Shown: piece by piece, positions 1 to 12,881 of the stretch | Layout of the letters: each line of letters opens with the position of its first letter | Position numbering within the stretch: the first letter of the stretch is position 1 | From: an uncultured Planktomarina sp. | GTDB lineage: Bacteria; Pseudomonadota; Alphaproteobacteria; Rhodobacterales; Rhodobacteraceae | Direction of reading: 5' to 3' | Length of the DNA: 64,000 bases | Assembly (NCBI GenBank): GCA_905181815.1 | Contig: CAJIZA010000006.1 | Location: forward strand, 1-64,000 | Notes under the pieces: model-generated | Databases searched by the model: none | Told to the model about the DNA's origin: nothing | The model's input: only the letters and a program-made list of their open reading frames with translations | Position numbers and translations under genes: made by a program

Positions 1-10
1 TCTATCTAGG

Positions 11-125
<115 letters not shown>

Positions 126-244
126 CAAGATAGACTAATTTTGATTGTGTTTAGCAATCAAATCTTGGTGTTCCAAGTTAAGTATTTTTATGCGGCAATT
201 GTGTATGGCTTTTGGATCTGTATTGGCGTGTCTGCCTTCTACTG

Positions 245-3153
<2,909 letters not shown>

Positions 3154-3160
<7 letters not shown>

Positions 3161-3180
3161 TTGATCCAGAAGAAGACAGG
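3154..3180 (-). other. 23S rRNA processing stem, 5' arm (partner 231-257)
   Basis: Bases 3154-3169 are perfectly complementary to 242-257, and the pairing continues imperfectly to 3180/231. The two arms bracket the whole 23S gene, so the precursor can fold into the long double-stranded stem that RNase III cuts during rRNA maturation. Confidence 0.75.
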
Positions 3181-3601
3181 CCTTTTGCGTGTCCTGCCAA
3201 CATCATCCGAAGATGACTAAATTCTGAACCAAAAGTCATACAAAATTATTCCCATGGGCCCCCGCTGGTTCAAAGAGGGGGCAACATGCGTGCCGCCACT
3301 GCCCGGATAGAGCAGCGACGATGAGCAAAACCTTGCGGCTTTACTCAGGTATAATTGTACTTAACTTGGAACAAAATTACTTTGTGAACTGTTGCTATAA
3401 AAGACACCACGATCAAAAGGTAGGATTTCTCCTACCCCTCTTACACGATGCCAAACAACATCACGATACACCTTACTCGATGCATCAGTAATTCTGATGT
3501 TTGTATCTCTCTTTACGATGTCAAGTCAGTCTGAAGACTGATCAATGTCCAAGTTGGACAGCAAAACAACCGAGGTTGCTTAACTTTCAAACTTGAATCC
3601 T
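3161..3601 (-). other. Internal transcribed spacer, tRNA-Ala to 23S
   Basis: A 441-nt stretch without a gene inside the rRNA operon. It holds the 23S processing arm at its 23S end and a strong GAAA-loop hairpin followed by four U residues (3415-3436, minus). No further tRNA or open reading frame of substance was seen. Confidence 0.7.
3415..3436 (-). terminator. Terminator-like GAAA hairpin within the rRNA spacer
   Basis: On the minus strand GGTAGGA, loop GAAA, TCCTACC, then TTTT: a perfect 7-bp stem with a GNRA tetraloop and a short U-tract. It lies inside the operon between tRNA-Ala and 23S, so transcription must read through it, presumably with rRNA antitermination. It could equally be a processing or protein-binding hairpin. 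Confidence 0.5.
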
Positions 3602-3677
3602 TGGTGGAGCGTATCGGGATCGAACCGATGACCCCCTGCTTGCAAAGCAGGTGCTCTCCCAGCTGAGCTAACGCCCC
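3602..3677 (-). tRNA. tRNA-Ala (TGC anticodon)
   Basis: A 76-nt cloverleaf read on the minus strand, beginning GGGGCGTTAGCTCAG and ending with an encoded CCA. The anticodon loop reads CTTTGCAAG, giving anticodon UGC. It lies in the 16S-23S spacer directly after tRNA-Ile, the usual alphaproteobacterial order. Confidence 0.97.
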
Positions 3678-3697
3678 ATTTAAGGGTATGCAATCTA

Positions 3698-3774
<77 letters not shown>

Positions 3775-4013
3775 AGTGGATCTTGAATAACAAGATCGAC
3801 AACGCCCGACAGGTGACTTGCGAGGCAAGTCTGCCGAAAGGGCCGGTGGTGGTCCAATCAGGCGGTTTTTACAAGCCTAAAGCTCGCAATTCTGAAGAGA
3901 TATGAGGACGGCTCGGCCCAAGTCCATCAAAAGATGAACTGATGTTTTGATATGCAAAGGACATATCATGCTAAGTGATCTACGAGTAAGACCGAAGTCT
4001 TGCTGCTAAGATC

Positions 4014-5486
<1,473 letters not shown>

Positions 5487-5697
5487 AAATACAGTTACCT
5501 GTATAACCTTGACGTTCGAACCTCTGCACATCGTCCCGCTGTTCAGGCGGGACATCATTTCTGTTCATTGTGCTTCAGTTTCAAAAGAAACAAAAACCTA
5601 ACAAACAGTGAAGCTGACCTTACATCATCGGACACCCTCAAAAAGAAGTAGCCCTAGTAAGTCGATATGCAGTTGTTTGTTCATCGAATGAACCAAA

Positions 5698-5718
5698 CCG
5701 CCCACATATCTCTTCAGA
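5698..5718 (-). other. 16S rRNA processing stem, 5' arm (partner 3891-3911)
   Basis: The leader segment 5698-5718 is complementary to 3891-3911 with only two mismatches, the core being TATCTCTTCAGA against TCTGAAGAGATA. The arms lie about 210 nt before and 110 nt after the mature 16S, as expected for the RNase III processing stem. Confidence 0.72.
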
Positions 5719-5873
5719 TATCAAAATTTCAAATAACGTGACACAAAAAAAAACAAATTACGCAACAAGTCATGCGCAATGTGCTCACTTTGATATCGAT
5801 TGTCTCCGTCCGAACCGTAGTCTGAATGACCCGCCGTTCGCCCCGTTGTCGCTCAGCGACTCCGGTAGAGGAG

Positions 5874-5902
5874 GGTTTAAGGTTCCCAGCTGAGAGTCGC
5901 AA
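5874..5902 (-). promoter_or_regulatory. Candidate rRNA operon promoter with UP-like element
   Basis: On the minus strand TTGCGA (5897-5902) and TAAACC (5874-5879) are separated by exactly 17 bp. The stretch just upstream (5903-5945) is very A/T-rich, like an UP element. It lies about 390 bp before the 16S 5' end. The rest of 5487-6136 is leader and intergenic DNA with no convincing gene. Confidence 0.5.
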
Positions 5903-6136
5903 GAGCTATTTTCATCTTTCTTTGATTTTTTTCATTTACCACAATTTTAGCAAATTTTGGGGAAACTGCGCAATATTTGAACCAAAAATGAAGGGCTAGC
6001 GTAATAATCGATCAGGCTGTTTGGCTCAACGCGATTTTTGAGTGCCGGTGGCTATTTTTTAAGCATCAATCAAAGAACCTTTTGCAGATCCAAGCGCGTG
6101 AGCAGAGTAATTTTCGTCCCAGGCCGAGTCGCGCAG

Positions 6137-6565
6137 CTAGGCGGTTGTGGTCACCGCGATTCCCACCAGGACCAAAACTAATGCACTGCGCGCCACCATA
6201 GGCAGGATCCTCATCAGCTTAGGATTCGGGGCCTGGCCTTTTTTTGCCATCGCTGGTGGATAGATGTTCATAAAGACCACCACCCCTAGTAAAGCGGTCG
6301 CCCCCAGAAGTTTAATATTGAAAGCCAAACCAAGGTTCATGCTCCCATAAACACGATAGGCCAACCCAAACCCCGTCGCCCACAGCAAGCCAATCGCCAC
6401 CAAGCCGATCCGCGCCAATTTCTCCATTGTTTTTTGCGTCGCGGCAGAGGGCGCTTCTTTCGCCATTTGATGCTCCTTCATCAAAAGACTATTGGCGACT
6501 CCCAGGCCGCCGGCCAAGAATAGCCCTAAGAAATGAAAGAATTTCAAAACTACAACAAGTGTCAT
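6137..6565 (-). CDS. Small four-helix membrane protein of unknown function
   Basis: 142 residues with four predicted transmembrane segments: an N-terminal helix (about residues 4-26), one around 50-70, one around 78-100 and a C-terminal one (about 120-141). A charged loop rich in Lys and Glu follows the first helix. The layout resembles CopD/DUF2269-type small integral membrane proteins, but I do not recognise a signature that assigns a function. It is the last gene of the minus-strand block running from metZ. A 76-bp gap separates it from rsmJ, and that gap holds two copies of a 12-nt direct repeat, so it may have its own promoter. Confidence 0.75.
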   Translation of the reverse strand: MTLVVVLKFFHFLGLFLAGGLGVANSLLMKEHQMAKEAPSAATQKTMEKLARIGLVAIGLLWATGFGLAYRVYGSMNLGLAFNIKLLGATALLGVVVFMNIYPPAMAKKGQAPNPKLMRILPMVARSALVLVLVGIAVTTTA

Positions 6566-6581
6566 ATGACCGCCCTACTCA

Positions 6582-6608
6582 TTAAATGATTGCTCGTTAA
6601 ATGATTGC
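6582..6608. repeat. Two direct repeats TTAAATGATTGC, 15-bp period
   Basis: TTAAATGATTGC occurs at 6582-6593 and again at 6597-6608, just upstream of the minus-strand membrane protein gene. The spacing of one and a half helical turns could suit a dimeric regulator, or the repeat may be a chance local duplication. Confidence 0.6.
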
Positions 6609-6641
6609 CTTTACGCAGAAAGCCATATTTCCAAAGCAAGG

Positions 6642-7268
6642 TCAAACCGCACTGCCTTCGCAGCCTGCGCTAGACATGAACACTTCATAGCGCGTGGATT
6701 TTCCCAAAATTTGATGCGAGCAGGGTTTGATCCCAGGCATCGGTGCGGCTTTGGCCGGCCATTTCAGCACCACCCGCTGACGGGCATACCACAGTGCCAC
6801 CTGCATCAGCTCTTCGGAATCCTCATCGGTGCCGACAATCTCGCGCACTTGGCGCAGCTCACGTTTGACCAAGGCCGAGTTTTTACGCGGCGGATGCATG
6901 GGATCGATCAATACCGCCTCAGCGTCCAGTTCTGGCAAAAGCGCTTTCGCATCCCCATGCAAGAGAGTCATCCGCGAAAGAATCGTACCAAAGACACCCC
7001 CCTCCTGCCGCGCCCGCGCCATGCCGTCTTGCAGCAAGCCATGCATGACGTCAGAGCGTTCGATCATCGTCACCTCCGCCCCAAGTGAGGCCAGAAGAAA
7101 TGAATCACGGCCAAGGCCCGCTGTGGCATCGACAATTCTTGGCGTTTTACCAGCGCGCAGGCCCATAGCCTTGGCCAAGTCTTGGCCGCGCCCACCACCA
7201 AAGCGCAACCGGTGCGCCACGGCTCCGGTCACAAAGTGGACCCGCAGTGCGCCCTCCGCTGGTGTCAC
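6642..7268 (-). CDS. rsmJ: 16S rRNA (guanine-N2)-methyltransferase RsmJ
   Basis: SAM-dependent methyltransferase of the RsmJ (YhiQ) family, which methylates G1516 of 16S rRNA in E. coli. Diagnostic parts are the FGGGRGQDLAKAMG segment, the SAM-binding stretch VDATAGLGRDSFLLASLGAE and the catalytic-region motif IDPMHPPRKNSALVKRE. At 208 residues it lacks about 40 N-terminal residues of the E. coli enzyme. The GTG start overlaps the stop of the upstream TPP enzyme (GTGA), so the short form is probably genuine and translationally coupled. The missing N-terminal part precedes the catalytic fold. Confidence 0.9.
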   Translation of the reverse strand: MTPAEGALRVHFVTGAVAHRLRFGGGRGQDLAKAMGLRAGKTPRIVDATAGLGRDSFLLASLGAEVTMIERSDVMHGLLQDGMARARQEGGVFGTILSRMTLLHGDAKALLPELDAEAVLIDPMHPPRKNSALVKRELRQVREIVGTDEDSEELMQVALWYARQRVVLKWPAKAAPMPGIKPCSHQILGKSTRYEVFMSSAGCEGSAV

Positions 7269-8851
7269 GATAAAATATCTGGCGAAAGATAGATCAACTT
7301 GGGGCGATCCGCTCCGAAAGCCGTCGTCACCGCCTCTTGCATCTGCGCCAATGTACCTGGTGCAGATGCATCTGCACCATAGGCACGCGCCAGTTCCAGA
7401 AAATTTGGGTTTTTCGCAATGACCGCATTGGGTGCTATCTGCGCGCTGCGCATACTGTCTTCAATTTCCTTCAACTTGCCATTGTCCCATAGGATAATTG
7501 GTAAAGGCTGGCCAAGCTCAACGGCTGTGCCCAGCTCTTGCAGAGAATACTGAAAACCATAATCCCCCGCAATCGCCAGCGTCGGCTTGCCAGGCCGCGC
7601 CACTGCACCGCCAATGGCCGCCGGTAGTGCATAGCCCAGCGTGCCAAAGCCCGAGGGGTGATGCCAATGTTTGGCCCGTGTCATCGGCCAAATTTCATTG
7701 GCCACATAGGCAAACTGCGTCATATCTGAATAAATCATCGCATCATCAGGAACAACGGCCCACAGGGCCTCGACGATCGCAATTATCCCAGGGCGTTCCG
7801 CTTCAGTTTCACCCTGCCAAAGTTCACGTTGATGCGCCACCAATTTGGCCTTCCATTGCGACGGGGAGGCCGCCATCAAGGGCCTTAGGCTGGCCATGGC
7901 GTCTTCGGCCCGCGCGTGGATCGCCACCTCTGCGTGTTGCATATCCGCAAGACACTCCGGGTCGATATCAATCCGGTAGAGCGGGCAGCTATGCCCCAGA
8001 TGCGAACGCCATAAATCCACCTCCGCCAATTCGGTCCCAATGGCGACAACGCAATCTGCTTCTGCCACAATTTGCGCTGAGCTAGGCCGGGCCAAAGCAG
8101 CCCTAAAATTGAGAGGATGATCCCATGGTACAACCCCGCGCCCCGCATAGGTTTCGAAACATGCCGCCCCACAAGCCTCAAGCACCGAAGCGAGATCAGC
8201 GCCCGCTTTCGCTGCCCCACCGCCGATGACAAATAGCGGCTTTGAGGCCGCAGACAGCGCAGCGGCAAGGGGGCGCAGATCCACAGAATAAGCGCCCAGC
8301 GCACCAGCAAGCCGCGCCGGCCAGCGCGGCGCAGGTGCCGCCTGCCCTTCCAACTTTGCGATGGGTACTTGAATATGCTTGCTGCGCGGACGGTGCGTTT
8401 TAAACTCAAGCATGGCGCGGTCAATCAAATCATAGGCCGCCTCTGCACTATTGGCCTGATAGGACCAATCGCAAACGCTCCCGGCTGCCGCCTCTTGATC
8501 CAACATTTGATGCAACTGACCGCGCTGAGCCGCGGTTTCATCCAAACAGCTCGACAGCACCAACATCGACACGGAATCCGAATAGGCCTGTCCCATAGCC
8601 GTCATGATATTGCACAAACCCGGTCCGGTAATGACATAGGCCACCCCCGGCTTACCACTTGCCCGCGCATAGCCATCAGCCATAAAGCCCGCGCCTTGCT
8701 CATGGCGCGCCAAAATGTGGCGAATACCAGCCTCTTCAATACCGCGGTACATTTCTTGATTATGCACGCCGGGAATTCCAAAAATGACGTCGACACCGCG
8801 ATCTTTCAACATATGTGAAATCTGGGCCCCTAGGGGTTTCATCTCCGGCAT
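7265..8851 (-). CDS. TPP-dependent decarboxylase, acetolactate synthase family (AruI-like)
   Basis: 528-residue thiamine-diphosphate enzyme with the three-domain acetolactate synthase/pyruvate decarboxylase fold: N-terminal PYR domain (FGIPGVHNQEMYRG, catalytic-type Glu in RHEQGAGFMADGYAR), central domain, and C-terminal PP domain with the TPP/Mg motif GDYGFQYS...WDN, where the usual GDG is GDY. Close Roseobacter relatives are commonly labelled 5-guanidino-2-oxopentanoate decarboxylase (arginine transaminase pathway). Substrate cannot be fixed from sequence, and no small regulatory subunit gene is adjacent, so true acetolactate synthase is unlikely. Its ATG overlaps the trkH stop (TAATG) with a strong GGAGGA just before. 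Confidence 0.82.
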   Translation of the reverse strand: MPEMKPLGAQISHMLKDRGVDVIFGIPGVHNQEMYRGIEEAGIRHILARHEQGAGFMADGYARASGKPGVAYVITGPGLCNIMTAMGQAYSDSVSMLVLSSCLDETAAQRGQLHQMLDQEAAAGSVCDWSYQANSAEAAYDLIDRAMLEFKTHRPRSKHIQVPIAKLEGQAAPAPRWPARLAGALGAYSVDLRPLAAALSAASKPLFVIGGGAAKAGADLASVLEACGAACFETYAGRGVVPWDHPLNFRAALARPSSAQIVAEADCVVAIGTELAEVDLWRSHLGHSCPLYRIDIDPECLADMQHAEVAIHARAEDAMASLRPLMAASPSQWKAKLVAHQRELWQGETEAERPGIIAIVEALWAVVPDDAMIYSDMTQFAYVANEIWPMTRAKHWHHPSGFGTLGYALPAAIGGAVARPGKPTLAIAGDYGFQYSLQELGTAVELGQPLPIILWDNGKLKEIEDSMRSAQIAPNAVIAKNPNFLELARAYGADASAPGTLAQMQEAVTTAFGADRPKLIYLSPDILS

Positions 8852-10299
8852 TAATTCCTCCAGAATCTAAGTGTGAATAATGTATAAACGGCCAGAAGCT
8901 CCAACCTTCCAAGCAACATTGTGAAGGCCAAAATCCATTTCGCGCTATCGCTTAATGTGCTATAATTTCCCGACGGGCCAATCACCTCTCCCAAGCCCGG
9001 CCCAATATTGGCCAGAGCCGCCGCCGCGCCAGAGAACGCTGTTAGCAAATCAAGCCCCGTGAGCGCTAATGCCATCGCCGAGATCCCAAGCGAGACGAAA
9101 AATATCACAAAGAAAGAAATCACCGAATTGATAACGTCCGTCCCCACAATTCGGCCCTGATAACGCAGATTAAAGACGCCGTTTGGGCTGTGAATTTTAC
9201 GCAACTGCATGTGAATGGCCGAAACCAATAGTTGATAGCGAAACACTTTGACAGAGCACGAGGTTGACCCCGCGCAACCACCCACAAGCCCGGCATAGAA
9301 AAACACCACCAAGGCCACCGGGCCCCAGCTGCTGTAATCAGCACTAGCGTATCCGGTCCCTGTGGTGATCGACACCACATTAAAGAGCGCTTTTCGAAAG
9401 CCCAACTCACCAGACAATTGATACCCCTGCCACAACACCAGGGTCAAAAACCCGACGGTCACCAAAAGCACGATGAAAAATACGCGCACTTGGGAATCGT
9501 GAAACAACGAGCTAGGCGCTCCATTGATCAGCTGCACATAGCGCACGAAGGGCAGGGCCGCCAAACACATGAACACCACAGCTGCATATTCCGTTGAGGC
9601 GCCAAATTTCACAAAAGAGCTATCATAGGTCGAAAAACCCCCCGTCGCGATGGTGGTCATTGCATGCAGCACCGCATCAAAACTGCGCATACCCGTTGCA
9701 ATATAGAGCACTGCACAGGCCCCCGTGAGCCCTACATAGAGCCAAGCCACTTGCGCGGCGATTTCCGTTGCACGCGGCAAAATTTTACCGAACGTGTCAA
9801 AGCCCTCTGATTTAAAGATTTGCATCCCACCCACGCGCAATTCCGGCAAAAACACCATCGCCACAACAATAATCCCAATCCCGCCCAGCCATTGCAGGAT
9901 CGAGCGCCATAGCAAAAGGCCATCAGGCAGGTAATCCAAACCTGAAATCACCGTCGCGCCGGTGGTAGTCAGCCCGGATATGGCCTCAAAAAACGCATCG
10001 GTAAAACTCGAGTCCGTTGCACCCAACGCAAACGGCAAGGCACCAAAAATAGACAGGGCCAGCCAAACCCCTGAGGTCAGCAAAAACGTCTGTTGTAAGG
10101 TGAGGCCCCGCGCCGCCTCTCGGCGCGTCGCAAAATACATCATGCTGCCAGTCAAACAGGTGATAAGGGCAGATTCCAAAAAAACGCCCGCGTGCCCATT
10201 GCCCCGAGACAGATCCAACGCCATGGGAAACAACATAGTGAGCCCCAAGCAACTCACCAGCAAACCGATCACATTGAAGACGGGGCGCACATCAAACAT
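8851..10299 (-). CDS. trkH: Potassium uptake protein, TrkH family
   Basis: 482-residue inner-membrane K+ translocation subunit of a Trk/Ktr system. The four pore-loop repeats are visible: AISGLTTTGATVISG, TTIATGGFSTYD, SITTGTGYASAD and ALANIGPGLGEVIG, each with the filter Gly and flanked by paired helices. Such subunits normally work with a cytosolic NAD-binding TrkA/KtrA protein, which is not encoded in this window. It lies 40 bp after folE2 and overlaps the following TPP-enzyme start by one base, so it is part of the metZ-folE2 block. Confidence 0.93.
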   Translation of the reverse strand: MFDVRPVFNVIGLLVSCLGLTMLFPMALDLSRGNGHAGVFLESALITCLTGSMMYFATRREAARGLTLQQTFLLTSGVWLALSIFGALPFALGATDSSFTDAFFEAISGLTTTGATVISGLDYLPDGLLLWRSILQWLGGIGIIVVAMVFLPELRVGGMQIFKSEGFDTFGKILPRATEIAAQVAWLYVGLTGACAVLYIATGMRSFDAVLHAMTTIATGGFSTYDSSFVKFGASTEYAAVVFMCLAALPFVRYVQLINGAPSSLFHDSQVRVFFIVLLVTVGFLTLVLWQGYQLSGELGFRKALFNVVSITTGTGYASADYSSWGPVALVVFFYAGLVGGCAGSTSCSVKVFRYQLLVSAIHMQLRKIHSPNGVFNLRYQGRIVGTDVINSVISFFVIFFVSLGISAMALALTGLDLLTAFSGAAAALANIGPGLGEVIGPSGNYSTLSDSAKWILAFTMLLGRLELLAVYTLFTLRFWRN

Positions 10300-10339
10300 G
10301 CGTTAAGCGATGGCAATGAATTCCCTGCAAGTCAAGCAA

Positions 10340-11341
10340 TCAGCCAACATGAAAGAGGCTTGCAAATGTGCTTGGATCCATACTGGTTTGCGCAAAGGTT
10401 GCACCCTCTGTCAGAACAGAAATAGCATCATGGCTGTGCAGACTTTCTTGATGGCTAGCTATTACACGAAAATCTCCAATGCGCGGGTCACCCTGCAATT
10501 GCTCACAAAACAATCGAGCGGCATCTTCGACAAAAATTGGATTGGCCGCGTTTAACTCCGCAAAAGCTTGCTCATCCTCACGTTTGACCATGACCTGTGT
10601 CTCCGTTGCTACGGCTTTGCGGCAAAGTTCCACCAAATCTTCAAACCAAAGGCGCGGCTGCCCCTCTGCCAAAACGACCGAGATCCGCGCCACGGACCGC
10701 TGCGAATGCGGCGTGGCCAACTGCCCACGCTGACGGCGCGCATGCTCGGACAATTCCAGCGAGCAAGGGCACGTGGACGAATAGACATAATCTAGATGCA
10801 CAATTTTATGTCGCTGCCCCGCACGCTCCACAACTTCCAAAGCAATGTTGTAATATTGAAAGCCACTCAACCCGCTGCGCAGGCTTCGTACCTGCATCGG
10901 AAAAGACAGGCGCATTTGCAGCCGTGCATCAAAACTTTCCAGATCAGTTTTGTAGTCATCCAGCGTGCGCGCCATTACGTCAAAGCTGAATGTCTCCTCC
11001 GCTTGGCGATAAAATGTGCGCATAATGCGAGACATATTAATGCCCTTTTTCTCCGCATCCAAAGAGACCGAACCAGTGACTGAGGTCTCCAATGCTAATG
11101 AATCAGAGTCGCGCGTTTGAAACTGGATCGGTAGGCGAAAATTGGAAATCCCCACGTGCTGAATGAATTTTTGCGCACCGCGGATCAACGAAGTCGGGCC
11201 GTTTTGTAGATCAGGCAGGCTGCGGATGTAATCAGCATCAGCCACAAAATCCTGCGCATAGGTGCGGTTCAAGTCTTGCGGTTCATCTGGAGCTTCCACA
11301 TTTGATTCGGCGTCATCCATGGATGGAAGGTGAATATTCAC
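10340..11341 (-). CDS. folE2: GTP cyclohydrolase I type 2
   Basis: FolE2 converts GTP to dihydroneopterin triphosphate, the first step of tetrahydrofolate synthesis, using a metal other than strictly zinc. The family signature is clear: SLPDLQNGPTSLIRGA, the catalytic cysteine region SSTCPCSLELSEHARRQRGQ, TPHSQRS, and the tail VIASHQESLHSHDA. I chose the GTG at 11341 (product starts MNIHLPS), which has AAAGGGG upstream; an ATG at 11320 and an extension to 11410 are alternatives. With either start the N-terminal arm is shorter than in several Roseobacter homologues, but the core is complete. No classical folE is seen nearby. Confidence 0.93.
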   Translation of the reverse strand: MNIHLPSMDDAESNVEAPDEPQDLNRTYAQDFVADADYIRSLPDLQNGPTSLIRGAQKFIQHVGISNFRLPIQFQTRDSDSLALETSVTGSVSLDAEKKGINMSRIMRTFYRQAEETFSFDVMARTLDDYKTDLESFDARLQMRLSFPMQVRSLRSGLSGFQYYNIALEVVERAGQRHKIVHLDYVYSSTCPCSLELSEHARRQRGQLATPHSQRSVARISVVLAEGQPRLWFEDLVELCRKAVATETQVMVKREDEQAFAELNAANPIFVEDAARLFCEQLQGDPRIGDFRVIASHQESLHSHDAISVLTEGATFAQTSMDPSTFASLFHVG

Positions 11342-11415
11342 GGCAATTTCCCCTTTCAAAGGTGCGGGCCTGATCCCTTTTATTTTGGGGATCGTCGGGC
11401 AGGATTTCAACCTAT

Positions 11416-11441
11416 TTCTGAGAGAGCTAGCTTTCTCAGAA
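11416..11441 (-). terminator. Stem-loop after metZ
   Basis: On the minus strand TTCTGAGA and TCTCAGAA form an 8-bp stem around a 10-nt loop, in the metZ-folE2 gap. There is no clear U-tract, so it may be a partial terminator or an mRNA-stability element. Confidence 0.4.
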
Positions 11442-11464
11442 GAATTTCAAGCGCCTCTAACCAA

Positions 11465-12649
11465 TTATGCCTCTATACCCGCCGCATCCAGCGCCGCCAT
11501 AAGATCCGCTTCAAGATCCCGCGCACTCTCAAGTCCGACCGAGAACCGCAACAATCCCGATGTAATGCCTAGCAGATCTTTTTGCGCCTGTGGCAACCGC
11601 TGATGTGTTGTTGTCGCAGGATGGGTGATAATCGACTTCGAATCCCCTAGATTGTTGGAAATAATAATGATTCCCAAAGCATTCATAAACCGAAACGCGC
11701 GTTCCTTGCTGCCAACATCCAAGGCCAGCACTGTCCCGCCTGCGCCCATTTGCGCTTGCGTTAGAGCAAACTGCGGGTGGGCTTTCAAGCCAGGATAAAT
11801 CACACGCCCAAGATCTTTCCGGTGCAGCAAAGCGTCTGCCAATGCATTGGCCGTCTCAACCTGCGCACGCACGCGCAGCTCCAAAGTTTCCAAACTTTTT
11901 ACCATCATCCAAGCGTTAAAGGGGCTCATCGCGCCGCCCGTATGCTTCATAAACGGCTCAATGATACCGCGAATGATATCTTTAGTTCCCAGAATTACCC
12001 CGCCCAAGCCGCGTCCCTGCCCGTCGATATGTTTGGTGGCGGAATAGACCACCACATCAACGCCCAATTCGATTGCCTTTGAGTAAACAGGTGTTGAAAA
12101 CACATTGTCCACCACCACATAGGCGCCCACCGCATGGGCAAGCGCGGAGACCTGCGCGATATCAATCACCTCAAGAGTCGGGTTGGAAATACTCTCAAAG
12201 AATACAAGCCTTGTCTGCGGTGTAATCGCCTCAGCCCAGGCTTGCATATCCAAACCATCCACTAAGGTCACCTGCACACCAAAGCGCGCCAAAACATCTT
12301 CCAAAACGTAAAGACAAGAGCCAAACAGCGCCCGCGCCGCCACAACATGATCACCAGCTTTTGTCATCGCTGCCAAAGCCCCATGGACCGCCGCCATACC
12401 ACTGGCCGTGGCAAACCCATCTTCGGCACCCTCTAGAGCGGCGATCCGCTCCTCAAACATCCTCACAGTGGGGTTGCCATATCTGGCATAAATAAATTCA
12501 TCTGGCCCGGCCTGATCAAACCGCGCCTCAGCCGCTTCGGCAGAGGCATAGGCAAAGCCCTGTGTCATATAAATAGCTTCAGACATTTCAGAAAACTGCG
12601 AGCGCCGGATGCCGGCATGCACCGCGAGTGTACGTTTATCGCGTGTCAT
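11465..12649 (-). CDS. metZ: O-succinylhomoserine sulfhydrylase
   Basis: PLP enzyme of the Cys/Met metabolism family that makes homocysteine directly from O-succinylhomoserine and sulfide. The PLP lysine sits in VVYSATKHIDGQGRGLGG, with the phosphate-binding ATASGMAAVHGAL and the substrate-region SNPTLEV; the tail GLLRFSVGLESARDLEADL is typical. The start at 12649 (MTRDKRTLAVHAG) is preceded by AAGGAGGG at good spacing; the five-codon extension upstream is not needed. It is controlled by a SAM-II riboswitch and terminator directly upstream, which supports a methionine-pathway role over cystathionine gamma-synthase. Confidence 0.95.
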   Translation of the reverse strand: MTRDKRTLAVHAGIRRSQFSEMSEAIYMTQGFAYASAEAAEARFDQAGPDEFIYARYGNPTVRMFEERIAALEGAEDGFATASGMAAVHGALAAMTKAGDHVVAARALFGSCLYVLEDVLARFGVQVTLVDGLDMQAWAEAITPQTRLVFFESISNPTLEVIDIAQVSALAHAVGAYVVVDNVFSTPVYSKAIELGVDVVVYSATKHIDGQGRGLGGVILGTKDIIRGIIEPFMKHTGGAMSPFNAWMMVKSLETLELRVRAQVETANALADALLHRKDLGRVIYPGLKAHPQFALTQAQMGAGGTVLALDVGSKERAFRFMNALGIIIISNNLGDSKSIITHPATTTHQRLPQAQKDLLGITSGLLRFSVGLESARDLEADLMAALDAAGIEA

Positions 12650-12669
12650 TTGACCCTCCTTCAAGGCAC

Positions 12670-12698
12670 AAAAAAACCCACCAGTGAAAGGCGGGGTC
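12670..12698 (-). terminator. Intrinsic terminator between riboswitch and metZ
   Basis: Minus strand: ACCCCGCC, loop TTTCACT, GGTGGGT, then a run of T residues (12670-12677), a textbook rho-independent hairpin. It sits 17 nt after the SAM-II aptamer and ahead of the metZ ribosome-binding site, so SAM binding probably favours termination. Confidence 0.82.
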
Positions 12699-12714
12699 TC
12701 TGTAACAGCCCAAA

Positions 12715-12770
12715 CCCTTTTAGCAGCTTATTTAACGTGGCCCGCAATCCGGTAACAAATCGCCACAAGA
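12715..12770 (-). promoter_or_regulatory. SAM-II riboswitch aptamer
   Basis: Read on the minus strand the aptamer has the P1 pair GTGGC (12762-12766) and GCCAC (12737-12741), the loop signature GATTTG, and the conserved 3' strand CACGTTAAATAAGCTGCTAA that closes the H-type pseudoknot. This matches the SAM-II (metA) family found in alphaproteobacteria upstream of methionine genes. Ligand is inferred to be S-adenosylmethionine, with repression of metZ when SAM is plentiful. Confidence 0.88.
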
Positions 12771-12881
12771 GACGAGTAATGACCCAACCCAAGACGGTCA
12801 ACACTAAAAATCACCCAATTGCCCCTTGCACTCAATGCGATAGCCCGAATACTGGCCCAAGGCGGCAATAGAACAGGTGCG

